From Hyphomicrobiales bacterium (GTDB lineage Bacteria > Pseudomonadota > Alphaproteobacteria > Rhizobiales > Rhizobiaceae): a DNA stretch of 64,000 bases. The notes beneath the pieces were generated by a model. It ran no database searches. It was not told the DNA's origin and saw nothing but the letters and a program-made list of their open reading frames with translations. Made by a program: the position numbers and the translations under genes. The stretch is from contig UBJO01000011.1 in assembly GCA_900465665.1 (NCBI GenBank), forward strand, positions 124,001 to 188,000, written 5' to 3'. Below, piece after piece: positions 31,702-42,005 of the stretch. The stretch's first letter is position 1. Every line of letters begins with the position of its first letter.

Positions 31702-32991
31702 ATGACGGATCAAAGCGCAACACTGAAACTCGGTGAGAAGACAGTCGACCTGCCGGTCAAGAGCGGCACGATCGGCCCTGATGTCATCGATATCGGCGCC
31801 CTCTACAAGAACACGGCTTCCTTCACGTACGATCCTGGTTTCACCTCGACCGCATCCTGTGAATCGAAAATCACTTATATCGACGGCGACGAGGGCGTTC
31901 TGCTCCATCGCGGTTACCCGATCGAGCAGCTGGCCGAACAGGGCGACTTCCTCGAAGTCTGCTACCTGCTTCTCTACGGCGAACTGCCGACCGCCGCGCA
32001 GAAGAAGGACTTCGACTACCGCGTCACGCACCACACCATGGTGCACGAGCAGATGAGCCGCTTCTTCACCGGTTTCCGCCGCGACGCGCATCCGATGGCC
32101 GTCATGTGCGGCTGCGTCGGCGCCCTGTCGGCATTCTACCACGACAGCACCGACATCACCGATCCGCACCAGCGCATGGTCGCTTCGCTTCGCATGATCG
32201 CCAAGATGCCGACGATCGCCGCCATGGCCTACAAGTACCATATCGGCCAGCCCTTCGTTTACCCGAAGAACGATCTCGACTACGCGTCGAACTTCCTGCG
32301 CATGTGCTTTGCCGTTCCTTGCGAGGAATATGTGGTCAATCCGGTGCTTGCCCGCGCCATGGACCGCATCTTCATCCTGCACGCCGACCACGAGCAGAAC
32401 GCTTCGACGTCCACCGTTCGTCTCGCCGGCTCCTCGGGTGCAAACCCGTTCGCCTGCATCGCGGCAGGCATTGCCTGCCTCTGGGGCCCTGCCCACGGCG
32501 GCGCCAACGAAGCAGCGCTCAACATGCTGCAGGAAATCGGCACGGTCGACCGCATTCCTGAGTACATCGCCCGCGCCAAGGACAAGAATGATCCGTTCCG
32601 CCTGATGGGCTTTGGCCACCGCGTGTACAAGAACTACGACCCGCGCGCCAAGATCATGCAGAAGACGACGCATGAAGTGCTCGGCGAGCTCGGCATCAAG
32701 GACGATCCGTTGCTCGACGTCGCCATGGAACTCGAGCGCATCGCGCTGACCGATCCATACTTCATCGAGAAGAAGCTCTATCCGAACATCGACTTTTATT
32801 CGGGTATCACGCTCAAGGCTCTCGGCTTCCCCACGACCATGTTCACCGTTCTGTTCGCTCTCGCCCGCACCGTCGGCTGGATCGCTCAGTGGAACGAAAT
32901 GATCGAAGATCCGCAGCAGCGTATCGGCCGTCCGCGCCAGCTCTACATCGGCGAAGCGCAGCGCGACTACGTTCCGGTTTCCAAGCGTTAA
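31702..32991 (+). CDS. gltA: Type II citrate synthase
   Basis: A 429-residue enzyme that condenses acetyl-CoA with oxaloacetate to start the TCA cycle. The active-site segments are present: [15 protein letters not shown] (His), [12 protein letters not shown] (His) and [15 protein letters not shown], plus a late catalytic Asp in IDFYSGI. The long N-terminal domain ([22 protein letters not shown]) is typical of the allosteric Gram-negative type II enzyme. The ATG at 31702 has GGAGG upstream, which decides the start over 31660. A strong terminator follows within 26 bp, inside the end of lpxB. Confidence 0.98.
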   Translation: MTDQSATLKLGEKTVDLPVKSGTIGPDVIDIGALYKNTASFTYDPGFTSTASCESKITYIDGDEGVLLHRGYPIEQLAEQGDFLEVCYLLLYGELPTAAQKKDFDYRVTHHTMVHEQMSRFFTGFRRDAHPMAVMCGCVGALSAFYHDSTDITDPHQRMVASLRMIAKMPTIAAMAYKYHIGQPFVYPKNDLDYASNFLRMCFAVPCEEYVVNPVLARAMDRIFILHADHEQNASTSTVRLAGSSGANPFACIAAGIACLWGPAHGGANEAALNMLQEIGTVDRIPEYIARAKDKNDPFRLMGFGHRVYKNYDPRAKIMQKTTHEVLGELGIKDDPLLDVAMELERIALTDPYFIEKKLYPNIDFYSGITLKALGFPTTMFTVLFALARTVGWIAQWNEMIEDPQQRIGRPRQLYIGEAQRDYVPVSKR

Positions 32992-33016
32992 GCTCGACGC
33001 ATCGAAGCTCAAAAAG

Positions 33017-33050
33017 AAACCCGGTCAGTTTTGACCGGGTTTTTTGTTTT
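33017..33050. terminator. Strong intrinsic terminator downstream of gltA, inside lpxB 3' end
   Basis: An 11-bp perfect stem (33017-33027 and 33032-33042) with a GTTT loop is followed on the + strand by a long T-rich run (to 33050). It terminates gltA transcripts. The right arm and the T-run encode the last residues of lpxB (KNKKPGQN) on the opposite strand, and the lpxB TGA is in the left arm. On the minus strand a shorter U-run (33011-33019) follows, so it may act in both directions. Confidence 0.9.
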
Positions 33051-34206
33051 TCAGCACGTCAAGCACGATTTCCGCGGCGTGAACGCCGGGCGGTTTTTCG
33101 GTCTGCATCCGCTCCCAGACGAGATCGTAGCCCTCCATCATCGAGCGGCGCGGCAAGGTGTCGGATGAGAGCTTCTCGGCCCAGCGCGTGAAACTCGCGC
33201 CGCGCACGACCTCGTTGATATACTCGGGCACGACAGCATAATCCGCGACGAGGTTCGGGATCGCCGCCGTCCAGATCTTGATCTTGCCGGTCATCAGCTT
33301 GATGATCCAATCGGTCTTGTAGGCCGAGACGGTGGGAACGCCTGCGAGCCCCAGCTCCAGGATAACCGTGCCGGATGCGGCCATGGCGGCGTCGGCCTCG
33401 GCGAAGGCTTTCCACTTGTCGTCCTTGCCTGTCACCACCTCGGGCTTGACCGGCCAGTCCTTGATGATTTCTCGCACCATGGCCTCGCGGCGCGGGGCCG
33501 TGGGCAGCACAAAGCGCATGCCATCGTTGCGGGCAGAGAGCTCGGCCACTGCGTCGCCGAAATAGGGCAAGAGCTTCGTGATCTCGGATCCGCGCGAGCC
33601 CGGCAGGAGCATGATCGTCTTCGGCTCATGTGCCGGGCGCGGCTTGCTTGCCGCCCTCGCCTTGCGGGTCGCGAGAACATCGACATCGGCGGTCAGGCGA
33701 TGGCCGACATAGCTTGTCGGCGGACCGCCGAGCTTGCGCATCACCTCGGGCTCGAAAGGCAGCACGGCCAGCACATGGTCGATATAGGGCAGCATGCGCT
33801 GCGCACGGTATTCTTTCCACGCCCAGACGCTCGGACAGACGTAGTTGACGACAGGCAGGTCAGGCAGCGCCGTGCGCACGCGCTTGGCGACGCGGTGGGT
33901 GAAATCGGGGCTGTCGACAATGACGAGCACGTCGGGCTTGGCGGCAATGACGGCCGCAGCTGTCTGGCGGATGCGCTTGACCAGCGTCGGAAGCTTCGCG
34001 AGAACCTGGGTGATGCCCATGATCGACAGCTCGGAGAAATCGAACAGCGATGTCAGGCCCTGCGCCTGCAGCCCCTCGCCACCGACACCGATGAGCTCGA
34101 CTGGCCCCGCATATTGCTGCTTCAGCGCGGCGATCAGATCGGCCGCCAGAAGATCACCGGAGACTTCGCCCGCGATGATCGCGACCTTCAATGCACGCAC
34201 GCTCAT
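33025..34206 (-). CDS. lpxB: Lipid-A-disaccharide synthase
   Basis: A 393-residue GT19 glycosyltransferase that joins UDP-2,3-diacylglucosamine and lipid X to make the lipid A disaccharide. Conserved segments: AIIAGEVSGDLLAADLI (N-terminal), SELSIMGITQVL, VIVDSPDFTHRVAKRV, CPSVWAWKEYRA, and LPGSRGSEITKL with the later SGTVILELGLAGVPTV. It is coupled to lpxI by an ATGA overlap and is the last gene of the lpxD-fabZ-lpxA-lpxI-lpxB set. Its C-terminal codons contain the gltA terminator. Confidence 0.97.
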   Translation of the reverse strand: MSVRALKVAIIAGEVSGDLLAADLIAALKQQYAGPVELIGVGGEGLQAQGLTSLFDFSELSIMGITQVLAKLPTLVKRIRQTAAAVIAAKPDVLVIVDSPDFTHRVAKRVRTALPDLPVVNYVCPSVWAWKEYRAQRMLPYIDHVLAVLPFEPEVMRKLGGPPTSYVGHRLTADVDVLATRKARAASKPRPAHEPKTIMLLPGSRGSEITKLLPYFGDAVAELSARNDGMRFVLPTAPRREAMVREIIKDWPVKPEVVTGKDDKWKAFAEADAAMAASGTVILELGLAGVPTVSAYKTDWIIKLMTGKIKIWTAAIPNLVADYAVVPEYINEVVRGASFTRWAEKLSSDTLPRRSMMEGYDLVWERMQTEKPPGVHAAEIVLDVLKNKKPGQN

Positions 34207-35084
34207 TCAAGCCCCCAGGATGGCAATCCACGATCCAGACCGCAGACGAAGATACCGGCTTCCTTTGCCGCCGATATGACTGCCGGGCGATCCAGAATCA
34301 GCGCGCGCCCAGCCTCGATCGCCACGCCCGCCAGGCCGGCCTTGCTGGCATTCTCGATGGTCGAGATGCCGATCGACGGCAGATCGGCGCGCAGGTCCTG
34401 CTGCGGCTTGCAGAGCTTGACGAGCACGCCGCGACGGCGCGACGAGATGCGGCCGGCGGCGCGCAGATCGGCGACACGCTGCAACATGCTGTCCGTTCCC
34501 TCGACACCCTCGAGCGCCACGATGCGGCCGCCAACAGAGACGGCGCCCTGCCCGACGTCCAGCCGGCCGAGCGCGTCTGCTGCCGACCCCGCCTTGGCGA
34601 TATCCTTGACGTCCTCGGCTGATGGCGCAATCGCGCCGAGCGGACCGACCGAGGCCAGAAGATCCGGTGCGATCTCCTGCACGCCGATCACGCGGCGGCC
34701 GTTCTTTTCGATCAGCCCGATCACCATGCGCAGCACGGTGTCATCGCCGCCTGAGAGCAGCGTGCGAATGGTCGAGGGGATGCTTGCGAGCGTCTTCAGC
34801 GTCGGGCGAACCTCGCGCCATTCCGGCCGCCTGCGTACCGCGCCGGACATCACGACCCGGTCAATGCGATGGCTGTCCAGCATGCCGTCGATGGCGGCGA
34901 AATCGCCGACCCCGACAATAGCGTGCTCGAAACCTTCCCATGAGCGGTCGGTCTCGTTTTTCAGCGCGATGATCAGCGGGTTTTCGCCGGCGCTCTTGGC
35001 GGCTTCGGCGACATAGGACGGCAGAAAGCCGCTGCCGGCGATGATCGCCAGGCGGCCTTTTGCCGTGTCACTTGTTGGAGACAA
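34203..35084 (-). CDS. lpxI: UDP-2,3-diacylglucosamine pyrophosphatase LpxI
   Basis: A 293-residue LpxI-type enzyme (formerly DUF1009) that hydrolyses UDP-2,3-diacylglucosamine to lipid X; alphaproteobacteria use it instead of LpxH. N-terminal LAIIAGSGFLPSYVAEAAK and the C-terminal domain with DLPSIGISTIENASKAGLAGVAIEAG are characteristic. The start is a TTG at 35084, three bases after the lpxA TAA, with AAGGG upstream; no ATG gives the conserved N-terminus. Its position between lpxA and lpxB fits the pathway order. Confidence 0.94.
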   Translation of the reverse strand: MSPTSDTAKGRLAIIAGSGFLPSYVAEAAKSAGENPLIIALKNETDRSWEGFEHAIVGVGDFAAIDGMLDSHRIDRVVMSGAVRRRPEWREVRPTLKTLASIPSTIRTLLSGGDDTVLRMVIGLIEKNGRRVIGVQEIAPDLLASVGPLGAIAPSAEDVKDIAKAGSAADALGRLDVGQGAVSVGGRIVALEGVEGTDSMLQRVADLRAAGRISSRRRGVLVKLCKPQQDLRADLPSIGISTIENASKAGLAGVAIEAGRALILDRPAVISAAKEAGIFVCGLDRGLPSWGLE

Positions 35085-35087
35085 GGT

Positions 35088-35906
35088 TTATCCCTTCTGT
35101 CCCCGCGTCGGAGAAGAGAGCGCGCGATCGCTTTCGGCGGCGATGAAGTCGAGGATCTGGACGACCTGCTCGCAATCGGCGAATTCCTCGCGGATGGCAG
35201 CGGCGTTGTCGCGCAGATTGCCTTCGGTCTCGAAGATCGCCTTGTAGGCACGGCGCACGATATGGATCGTGGCGCGGTCGATGCCTGCACGCGTCATGCC
35301 GACCACGTTGAGGCCGCCGAGAAGACCGGGGTTGCCGTTCAGCATGCCATACGGAATGACGTCGTAGCTGACAGCCGACAAGCCACCGACGAACGCATGA
35401 CGGCCGACGCGGGTGAACTGGTGCACGGCGCAACCGCCGCCCAGGATCACGCGATCCTCGATAACGACGTGGCCTGCAAGCATCACGTTGTTCGACATGA
35501 TGACGTGGTTGCCGACGCGGCAGTCATGGGCGATGTGCGAGTTCGCGAGAAACAGGTTGTTGTCGCCAACGATGGTCTTGCCGCCGAAGTCGGCGGTGCC
35601 GGTGTTGATCGTCACACCTTCGCGCATCGTGCAATTGTCGCCGACCGTCAAGGTCGTCTCTTCGCCACCGTGATGAACGCTCTGCGGATCGCCGCCGATA
35701 ACGGCCATCGGGAAAATCCGGCATCCCTTGCCAAGCGTTGTGATGCCGCTGACGATCGAATGCGGGAGCATTTCGGTGTTATCGCCAAGCACGACCCGCG
35801 GGCCGACATGGCAGAACGGACCGATCTTGACGTTCTCGCCGATTACGGCGCCGTCTTCGACGACTGCCATCGGATGAATGCTGGCACTGGCTGCGATCGT
35901 GCTCAT
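35088..35906 (-). CDS. lpxA: UDP-N-acetylglucosamine acyltransferase
   Basis: A 272-residue left-handed beta-helix acyltransferase, the first step of lipid A synthesis. Hexapeptide repeats run from about residue 5 to 190 ([21 protein letters not shown] onward); the catalytic His is in the [13 protein letters not shown] segment, and the helical C-terminal domain follows ([24 protein letters not shown]). It shares an ATGA overlap with fabZ, whose product supplies hydroxyacyl-ACP metabolism. Confidence 0.98.
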   Translation of the reverse strand: MSTIAASASIHPMAVVEDGAVIGENVKIGPFCHVGPRVVLGDNTEMLPHSIVSGITTLGKGCRIFPMAVIGGDPQSVHHGGEETTLTVGDNCTMREGVTINTGTADFGGKTIVGDNNLFLANSHIAHDCRVGNHVIMSNNVMLAGHVVIEDRVILGGGCAVHQFTRVGRHAFVGGLSAVSYDVIPYGMLNGNPGLLGGLNVVGMTRAGIDRATIHIVRRAYKAIFETEGNLRDNAAAIREEFADCEQVVQILDFIAAESDRALSSPTRGQKG

Positions 35907-36370
35907 GCGTGATCCTTGCGCACGATCATCGCGCCAATATCGGCTTCGGCGACCAGCGCTCCATCGACCTTCGCATCACAGTGGAACTTCCAGATGTTGC
36001 CACGCTGCTTCTGCTTGACGACATGGTACTCCACCCGATCGCCAGGAACCACGGGCTTGCGGAAACGGGCGTTGTCGATGGTCATGAAGTAGACCAGATT
36101 GCCGCTTTCGCCTTCCTTCTTGGCACAGATCGCGCCGGCCGTCTGGGCCATACCTTCGACCAGCAGGACGCCTGGCATGATTGGCTGCTCCGGGAAGTGT
36201 CCGGTGAAATGCGGCTCGTTTGCCGTCACGTTCTTGATGCCGATTGCCGAATCGTCGCCGTCGATGTCGATGATCTTGTCGACCAGCAGGAACGGATAGC
36301 GATGCGGCAGCAACTTCATGATTTCGATGATGTCAGCCGAGGAAAGCGACTTCTTGACTTCTTCAGCCAT
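35903..36370 (-). CDS. fabZ: 3-hydroxyacyl-ACP dehydratase FabZ
   Basis: A 155-residue hot-dog-fold dehydratase of fatty-acid synthesis. The catalytic His is in the [16 protein letters not shown] segment and the catalytic Glu in [12 protein letters not shown]; the start [20 protein letters not shown]-like region is present ([16 protein letters not shown]). FabZ competes with LpxA/LpxD for 3-hydroxyacyl-ACP, so its place between lpxD and lpxA is functionally sensible. It overlaps lpxD by 8 bp. Confidence 0.98.
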   Translation of the reverse strand: MAEEVKKSLSSADIIEIMKLLPHRYPFLLVDKIIDIDGDDSAIGIKNVTANEPHFTGHFPEQPIMPGVLLVEGMAQTAGAICAKKEGESGNLVYFMTIDNARFRKPVVPGDRVEYHVVKQKQRGNIWKFHCDAKVDGALVAEADIGAMIVRKDHA

Positions 36371-37424
36371 TCTTTTCTCCCGTTTTCTTGGGGCCCGTCG
36401 TCCGCATCATGACTGCCGCGACTTCGCGCAAAAAGTCATGCGCCGGTCGTGCAGGTATGCCGCCGTAGCGCTCCCCAGCGGGGATGTCGGACACTACGCC
36501 GCTCATGGCAGCGATCTGGGCACCGTCGTTAATTGTTATATGGCCTCGAATGCCGGAATGACCACCGATCTGCACGCCATCGCCGATAATCGCACTTCCG
36601 GCGATGCCGACCTGCGAGACAACGGCACAATGACGGCCGATGCGAACATTGTGGCCAATCTGGACGAGGTTGTCGATCTTCGTCCCCTCGCCGATGACAG
36701 TGTCATCCATCGTGCCGCGATCGATCGTCGTGTTGGCACCAACCTCGACGTCGTCTTGCAGGATGACGCGGCCAATCTGCACGATCTTGATCATGCCCCG
36801 AGGACCCGGCGCATAGCCGAAACCATCCTGGCCGATGCGCGCGCCATTGTGGATGATCACGCGATTGCCCACCAGCGAGCACAGGATGCTGGCACCGCTG
36901 GCGATCGTGCAATCGCGGCCGATCTTGACGCCTGGTCCGATGACGGCGCCGGCGCCGATGCGCGTGCCCTCACCGATCTCGGCATGAGCGCCAATTACGG
37001 CAAACGGCTCGATCTCGACATTCGCTTCGAGTCTCGCCGTCGGATCGACGGACGCACGGTCGGAAACATCAGCGCCCACAGACCGCAACCGCTGTGGCGT
37101 CAAGGCGTTCGGATAGAGCAGCCCACCGGCCATCGCGAACGCGGCATGGGCGTTTTTCGACACGAGAACAGGCACATGCGCCGGCACGATCGACTGCAAT
37201 GCCGAACTCACCAGCACAGCGGACGCCTCGCAGGTTACGAGTTCGTCCTTGCTCTTCTTGGAAATGACATAACAGAGATCGCCCGCTTTCGCCCGGCTTA
37301 CGGGCGAAACGGAACGGATCACGATATCGGCATGATTGGGGTCGGCAAGTTCCGCCCCAAGAAATTGCGCTAGCTCCGAGAGCTTCACACCGTCATGGGG
37401 CGGAAAGAAATAGGTTTGCTCCAT
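36363..37424 (-). CDS. lpxD: UDP-3-O-(3-hydroxyacyl)glucosamine N-acyltransferase
   Basis: A 353-residue beta-helix acyltransferase for the third step of lipid A synthesis. It has an N-terminal uridine-binding domain ([12 protein letters not shown], about 15-26) and many hexapeptide repeats ([20 protein letters not shown]), with the catalytic His in the [13 protein letters not shown] region. The ATG at 37424 has GGAGA seven bases upstream and is preferred over a TTG two codons earlier. It follows bamA after 50 bp; skp is not between them. Confidence 0.97.
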   Translation of the reverse strand: MEQTYFFPPHDGVKLSELAQFLGAELADPNHADIVIRSVSPVSRAKAGDLCYVISKKSKDELVTCEASAVLVSSALQSIVPAHVPVLVSKNAHAAFAMAGGLLYPNALTPQRLRSVGADVSDRASVDPTARLEANVEIEPFAVIGAHAEIGEGTRIGAGAVIGPGVKIGRDCTIASGASILCSLVGNRVIIHNGARIGQDGFGYAPGPRGMIKIVQIGRVILQDDVEVGANTTIDRGTMDDTVIGEGTKIDNLVQIGHNVRIGRHCAVVSQVGIAGSAIIGDGVQIGGHSGIRGHITINDGAQIAAMSGVVSDIPAGERYGGIPARPAHDFLREVAAVMMRTTGPKKTGEKNG

Positions 37425-37474
37425 CGGCAAATCTCCAGAACGGAATTCGATTTTACGGTTCCGGACTGCCGATA

Positions 37475-39814
37475 TCAGAATTGGTTGTTGATGCCAAACT
37501 TGAAGTGCTGAACCTTGTCGTAGTCTTCCTTCAGGACCGGGATCGCGTAGTCGACGCGCAGAGCGCCGAACGGCGAGTTCCAGACGATGCCGACACCGAC
37601 GGAAGCGCGCAGCGAAGCATCTTCGCCGTTCACGAACTCGGAACCGCTGACGTTGACCTTGTTGCCAAAGAGCGTACCAGCGTCCGCGAAGACCGCGCCG
37701 CGAAGACCGAAGTCACGCGGGAAAGCCGGAAGCGGGAACGATGCTTCAGCCGAAACGGTGAAGTAGGTCGTGCCGCCGAGCGGATCATCCGGACCGCCGC
37801 CAACGCGTGGGCCGATACCCTTGTTCTCGAAGCCGCGGATGTCGCCGTTCGTCAGCGTGAACTGGTCGAAGACATGCAGATCCTTGCCGAAGCCGACGAC
37901 GTAACCCGCAGAACCCGCAACCGAGCCGATGATGTCGGCGTCGTCAGCGAGCGTGTGATAGTAACGCGCCTTGCCGTAGATCTTGTAGAACTGCGAGTCA
38001 CCGCCGAGGCCGGCGATTTCGTGCGTCAGGCTGGCGTAGATACCTTCACGCGGCAGAACCATGTCGTCCAGCGTGTTGTAGGTCAGCGTCTGCGACACAG
38101 ACGACTTTACCCACGGGCTGTTGTTGACGAGGTCCTGGTAAGGCGTGGACAGATCGGAGAGCGATCCCGACGGATCGTACTTCATCTGCTTGTAGTTATA
38201 GCGGAACGTCGTCGCCAGATCTTCGGTGATCGGCGCGGTGGCGCGCAGAACGACGTTGTTTTCTTCGTAGTCGTAGTTGTCGTTGCTCGACGTCTCGCTG
38301 TGGTTGATGTCGAAGCCGACAGCCAGACGATAGCCGAGGAAGTAAGGCTCGGTGAAGTTCAGGCCGTAGGTACGCGAACCTTCCTGACCACCGCCGGCAG
38401 ACACCTTGATGTACTGGCCGCGTCCGAGGAAGTTCTTCTCTTCGATCGAGGCTTCGAGCAGCAGGCCGTCGCCGCCGGCAGCGTAACCCGCGCCGATACC
38501 GAACGAACCGGTTGCCTGGTCCTGAACGTCGACAACAACGACAACGCGGTCCGGCGAGCTGCCAGGCTGGGTCGAGATGTTGACGGTCGAGAAATAGCCG
38601 AGAGCCTCAAGGCGACGCTTGGCTCTGGTGATCATCTGCTGATTGAAGGCGTCGCCTTCACTCATGTCGAACTCGCGACGGATGACGTAGTCACGCGTAC
38701 GGCTGTTGCCGCGGATTTCGATACGCTCGACGTAGGCCTTTTCGCCCTGGTCGACGAGGTATTCGACGCCGATGGTGTTGTTGTTGAGGTCGCGGTTGCC
38801 ACGGGGCGTGACACGAGCGAACGGATAGCCGGCCGAAGCCACCTGATCCGAAATCGCTTCCATCGACTTCTGAACTTCCTTGGCGTTGTAGACCTGGCCT
38901 TCATGGGTGCGAACGAGACCCTGAAGCTGCGCGCCGTCGACACCCTGAACGGTGGACTGGACAGAGATTGCGCCGAAATCGTAACGCGGGCCTTCTTCGA
39001 TGTTGAAGGTCAGCGTGTACTTGTTGGTCGCCTCGTCGAACGCAGCGTCCGAAGACACGATGCGGAAGTCGGCGTAACCACGGTTGTAATAGAACTGGCG
39101 GAGCGCTTCTTCGTCTGCGTGCAGCTTGTCAGCGCTGTAGACGTCCTTGCGGGTCAGGAAGGACAGGAAGTTGCTTCGCTTGGTGGCAATGACCGATGCG
39201 AGGCGGCCAGAGCTGTAGGCGTTGTTGCCGACGAAGTTGATCGAGTCGATCTTCGTGCGGTCGCCTTCATTGATGACGAATGCGAGGTTGACGCGGCCCT
39301 GACCGAGCGGAACGACCTGCGTCGTCACTTCGACTTCGCTGCGACCGGTCGCTGCATAAGCGTCCTTGATCGACTGGATGTCGGCCTGGATCTGGGTCTC
39401 GTTGTAAGCGCCGGAAGACTGCGTCTTGACGACCGCTGCGAGCTTGTCATCCTTGATCTTGCGGTTGCCGTTGAACACGACCTGGTTGATGAGCTGAGCT
39501 TCCTCAACGGTCACAACCAGCGTGCTGCCGGAAACGGAGATCTTGACGTCGGAGAAGTAGCCCGTGTCGTAGAGCTGCTTTACGGAGTCGTCGATGTCGG
39601 TGTTGGAGAAGCTCCGGCCGGGCTGGATCGTGAGGTTGGACCGCACAGCTTCGGCGCCGACGCGGTTTGCACCACGGACGTCAACACGCTGAATGACTGC
39701 AGCCTCGGCAGCAGAAGCCGAGATGAACACTGTCGCACCCGCTCCCGACGCAACGATACCTGCAGACAGCGCAACCGCCGATACTGCGTTCAAAAATCTT
39801 GAACCAGCCTTCAT
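37475..39814 (-). CDS. bamA: Outer membrane protein assembly factor BamA
   Basis: A 779-residue Omp85 protein, the core of the BAM complex. A signal peptide (basic MKAGSR, then a hydrophobic run to about residue 40 ending ASAAEA) is followed by five POTRA domains (from [19 protein letters not shown]) and a C-terminal beta-barrel ending in aromatic NNQF, the usual outer-membrane terminal Phe. The VRGF-like motif is present as [14 protein letters not shown]. The start is uncertain: ATGs at 39814, 39823 and 39844 are in frame. Confidence 0.96.
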   Translation of the reverse strand: MKAGSRFLNAVSAVALSAGIVASGAGATVFISASAAEAAVIQRVDVRGANRVGAEAVRSNLTIQPGRSFSNTDIDDSVKQLYDTGYFSDVKISVSGSTLVVTVEEAQLINQVVFNGNRKIKDDKLAAVVKTQSSGAYNETQIQADIQSIKDAYAATGRSEVEVTTQVVPLGQGRVNLAFVINEGDRTKIDSINFVGNNAYSSGRLASVIATKRSNFLSFLTRKDVYSADKLHADEEALRQFYYNRGYADFRIVSSDAAFDEATNKYTLTFNIEEGPRYDFGAISVQSTVQGVDGAQLQGLVRTHEGQVYNAKEVQKSMEAISDQVASAGYPFARVTPRGNRDLNNNTIGVEYLVDQGEKAYVERIEIRGNSRTRDYVIRREFDMSEGDAFNQQMITRAKRRLEALGYFSTVNISTQPGSSPDRVVVVVDVQDQATGSFGIGAGYAAGGDGLLLEASIEEKNFLGRGQYIKVSAGGGQEGSRTYGLNFTEPYFLGYRLAVGFDINHSETSSNDNYDYEENNVVLRATAPITEDLATTFRYNYKQMKYDPSGSLSDLSTPYQDLVNNSPWVKSSVSQTLTYNTLDDMVLPREGIYASLTHEIAGLGGDSQFYKIYGKARYYHTLADDADIIGSVAGSAGYVVGFGKDLHVFDQFTLTNGDIRGFENKGIGPRVGGGPDDPLGGTTYFTVSAEASFPLPAFPRDFGLRGAVFADAGTLFGNKVNVSGSEFVNGEDASLRASVGVGIVWNSPFGALRVDYAIPVLKEDYDKVQHFKFGINNQF

Positions 39815-39934
39815 TTCACCCATTACCTTTTTTCTCGTCCCCATCACCAGGCGTCCCCCGATTCCGGTCACGTGTGTCGTTTTACCCGCTTTTGATATAC
39901 AAGCAAGGGAGCTAGTTAATTTCTGTTTACTTCA

Positions 39935-39972
39935 TTTCAAAGCGTGACGCTTTCGCCACTACAGCTTTGAAA
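39935..39972. repeat. Nested inverted repeats upstream of bamA
   Basis: TTTCAAAGC (39935-39943) and GCTTTGAAA (39964-39972) form perfect 9-bp arms 20 bp apart. A second small hairpin, AAAGCG-TGA-CGCTTT, overlaps the left arm (39939-39953). They lie in the 195-bp gap between rseP and bamA and could be a regulator site or an mRNA structure. Confidence 0.45.
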
Positions 39973-40009
39973 CATCGTAAATAAATCGTAATTTTCCCTC
40001 GTCCTGCAA

Positions 40010-41143
40010 TCAGCCGATCAGAGCACTAATATCGTTCCACGTGGCAAAAACCATCAGGCTCAGAACCATGGCCAGTCCGATGCGAAACGCAATCTCCTGG
40101 GCCGACGATCCCAACGGCTTTCCCCTCACAGCTTCAATCGCATAGAACATCAGATGCCCGCCATCAAGTACCGGAACCGGCATCAGGTTGAGTAATCCGA
40201 TCGAAACAGACAATACGGCGGCCAGCTGAAGCAAAGCTGCAACGCCCAGCGTCGCCATCTGGCCGGATGCCTGCGCGACACGGATCGGGCCACCGAGCTG
40301 GTCGGGCTTCATGTAACCGGACACCAGATTGCCGATATATTTGAAGGTACCGGTGACGATGTGCCAGGTCTGCAGCGTTCCCTCATGCAGCGCTTCAAGC
40401 GGCGTGTAGGTCTGCTGGCGGAAGTGTCCGACGTCCTGATTGGTGACGATACCGATCAGGCCGATCTCGATCTTGTTGCCGAACTGGTCGGTCATGTCGG
40501 TGCGCGCGGGCACCATCGGGACATCGATCTTCTCGCCGTTGCGCTCGATCGTCACGACGATGCGCTGCATGGGGCGGATGCTGACGTAGCGGCGCACGTC
40601 GTCGAAAGTCTGCACCTTGGAGCCGTCGATGGCGATCAACAGATCGCCCGGCACGACGCCGGCCTCGGCGGCAACGCTGCCCGGCTTGACTTCCGCCACG
40701 ACGGGATCCGCGACCGAGCGGCCGTAGATCGAAAACAGGACGGTGAAGATGGCGATCGCCAGGATGAAGTTGGCGATCGGGCCGGCGGCGACGGTTGCCG
40801 CACGCTTCCAGAGCTTGGCGCCGGCGAAGGACCGCGCGCGCTCCTCGTCCGACATCTGCGCGAGCTTGTCCTCATCAGGCTTGCTCGACGCATCCTCGTC
40901 GCCGAAGAAGCGGACATAGCCGCCAAGCGGGATCAGCGAGAGCTTCCAGCGCGTTCCATGCTTGTCGGTGAAGCCCAAGAGTTCGGGACCAAACCCGACC
41001 GAAAACGCCAGAATGCGGATGCCGCTCCAGCGACCGACGAGGTAGTGCCCCATCTCGTGCACGAACACCAAGAGAGAAAGCACGAGCACGAAAGGAACGA
41101 TATATCCCGTCAGAAACCCAAAAATTTCGGTCAAGCCTGCCAT
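40010..41143 (-). CDS. rseP: RIP metalloprotease RseP
   Basis: A 377-residue site-2 protease of the inner membrane. The zinc motif HEMGH is in the first membrane segment (about residues 29-33), the third ligand is in NLMPVPVLDGGHL near the C-terminus, and a PDZ domain lies between (GSVAAEAGVVPGDLLIAIDG). It cleaves anti-sigma factors and signal-peptide remnants within the membrane. AAGGA precedes the ATG. In many bacteria dxr sits between cdsA and rseP; here it does not. Confidence 0.96.
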   Translation of the reverse strand: MAGLTEIFGFLTGYIVPFVLVLSLLVFVHEMGHYLVGRWSGIRILAFSVGFGPELLGFTDKHGTRWKLSLIPLGGYVRFFGDEDASSKPDEDKLAQMSDEERARSFAGAKLWKRAATVAAGPIANFILAIAIFTVLFSIYGRSVADPVVAEVKPGSVAAEAGVVPGDLLIAIDGSKVQTFDDVRRYVSIRPMQRIVVTIERNGEKIDVPMVPARTDMTDQFGNKIEIGLIGIVTNQDVGHFRQQTYTPLEALHEGTLQTWHIVTGTFKYIGNLVSGYMKPDQLGGPIRVAQASGQMATLGVAALLQLAAVLSVSIGLLNLMPVPVLDGGHLMFYAIEAVRGKPLGSSAQEIAFRIGLAMVLSLMVFATWNDISALIG

Positions 41144-41171
41144 AAAATCCTTCCGTCAGCCTCTATCGACA

Positions 41172-42005
41172 TTATCCGCCGAACAAGGCTGCGCCCAGCG
41201 ACGCCATTTCTCCGCCCTTTATCAGCGAAAAAAGCCCGGCAAGCAAGAACGCCGCAAAACAGGCGAAAATGAGCCCGTCAACCCGGTCCATGACCCCGCC
41301 ATGCCCCGGAATGAGACGGCTGGAATCCTTGACGCCGAAGCGGCGCTTGATGAAGGATTCGAAGAGGTCGCCAGACTGGCTGCAGACGGACAGCACCAGC
41401 GCTACCAAGGCCGCCAGCGCTATGCCATCGGGAAATGCCGCGTAAGCGACCAGCACACCTGCAACGACCGCGCAGACGGCGCCGCCGATCGCACCCGACC
41501 ATGTCTTGCCGGGAGAGATCCTTGGTGCCAGCTTCGGCCCGCCAATGGCGCGGCCGATGAAGTAGGCGAGGATGTCGGTCGCCCAGACGACGGCGAATAC
41601 GAAGAGCATCGCGTGCAGGCCGGCTGCATCGCTGCCGCGAATATTAGCCAGCGCGATCCCGGTCAGCCCGGCATAGACGATCCCGGCCGGGAACCAGCGC
41701 GATACGCCGCGCGTGACGACAAAGCCGACTGCGATGGCAAAGAACAACAGGAGAAGGATCAGCGAGTAGCCGACAGTGCCGGATACAACAGCAACGGCAA
41801 TCGCCGCCTGCCCGATCCAGCCGATCGCATTGGCAACCGGCTGCTCACTGGCAAGGCGGGTGATCGTCGACCACTCATAATAGATCAGAAGCCCGATCAG
41901 GGCCGACAGCAGGCTGAAGGCGAGCCCGCCATACCACGTCGCGGCAAGCACGATGACGGCGAGGATGATGCCCGAGATGATACGAAGCTGCAGTTCGCGT
42001 TGCAT
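41172..42005 (-). CDS. cdsA: Phosphatidate cytidylyltransferase
   Basis: A 277-residue integral membrane enzyme making CDP-diacylglycerol from phosphatidate and CTP, the precursor of all phospholipids. It has about seven hydrophobic segments and the C-terminal signature SQSGDLFESFIKRRFGVKDS followed by LIPGHGGVMDRVD. It overlaps the uppS stop by one base (TGATG), so the two are coupled. Confidence 0.96.
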   Translation of the reverse strand: MQRELQLRIISGIILAVIVLAATWYGGLAFSLLSALIGLLIYYEWSTITRLASEQPVANAIGWIGQAAIAVAVVSGTVGYSLILLLLFFAIAVGFVVTRGVSRWFPAGIVYAGLTGIALANIRGSDAAGLHAMLFVFAVVWATDILAYFIGRAIGGPKLAPRISPGKTWSGAIGGAVCAVVAGVLVAYAAFPDGIALAALVALVLSVCSQSGDLFESFIKRRFGVKDSSRLIPGHGGVMDRVDGLIFACFAAFLLAGLFSLIKGGEMASLGAALFGG

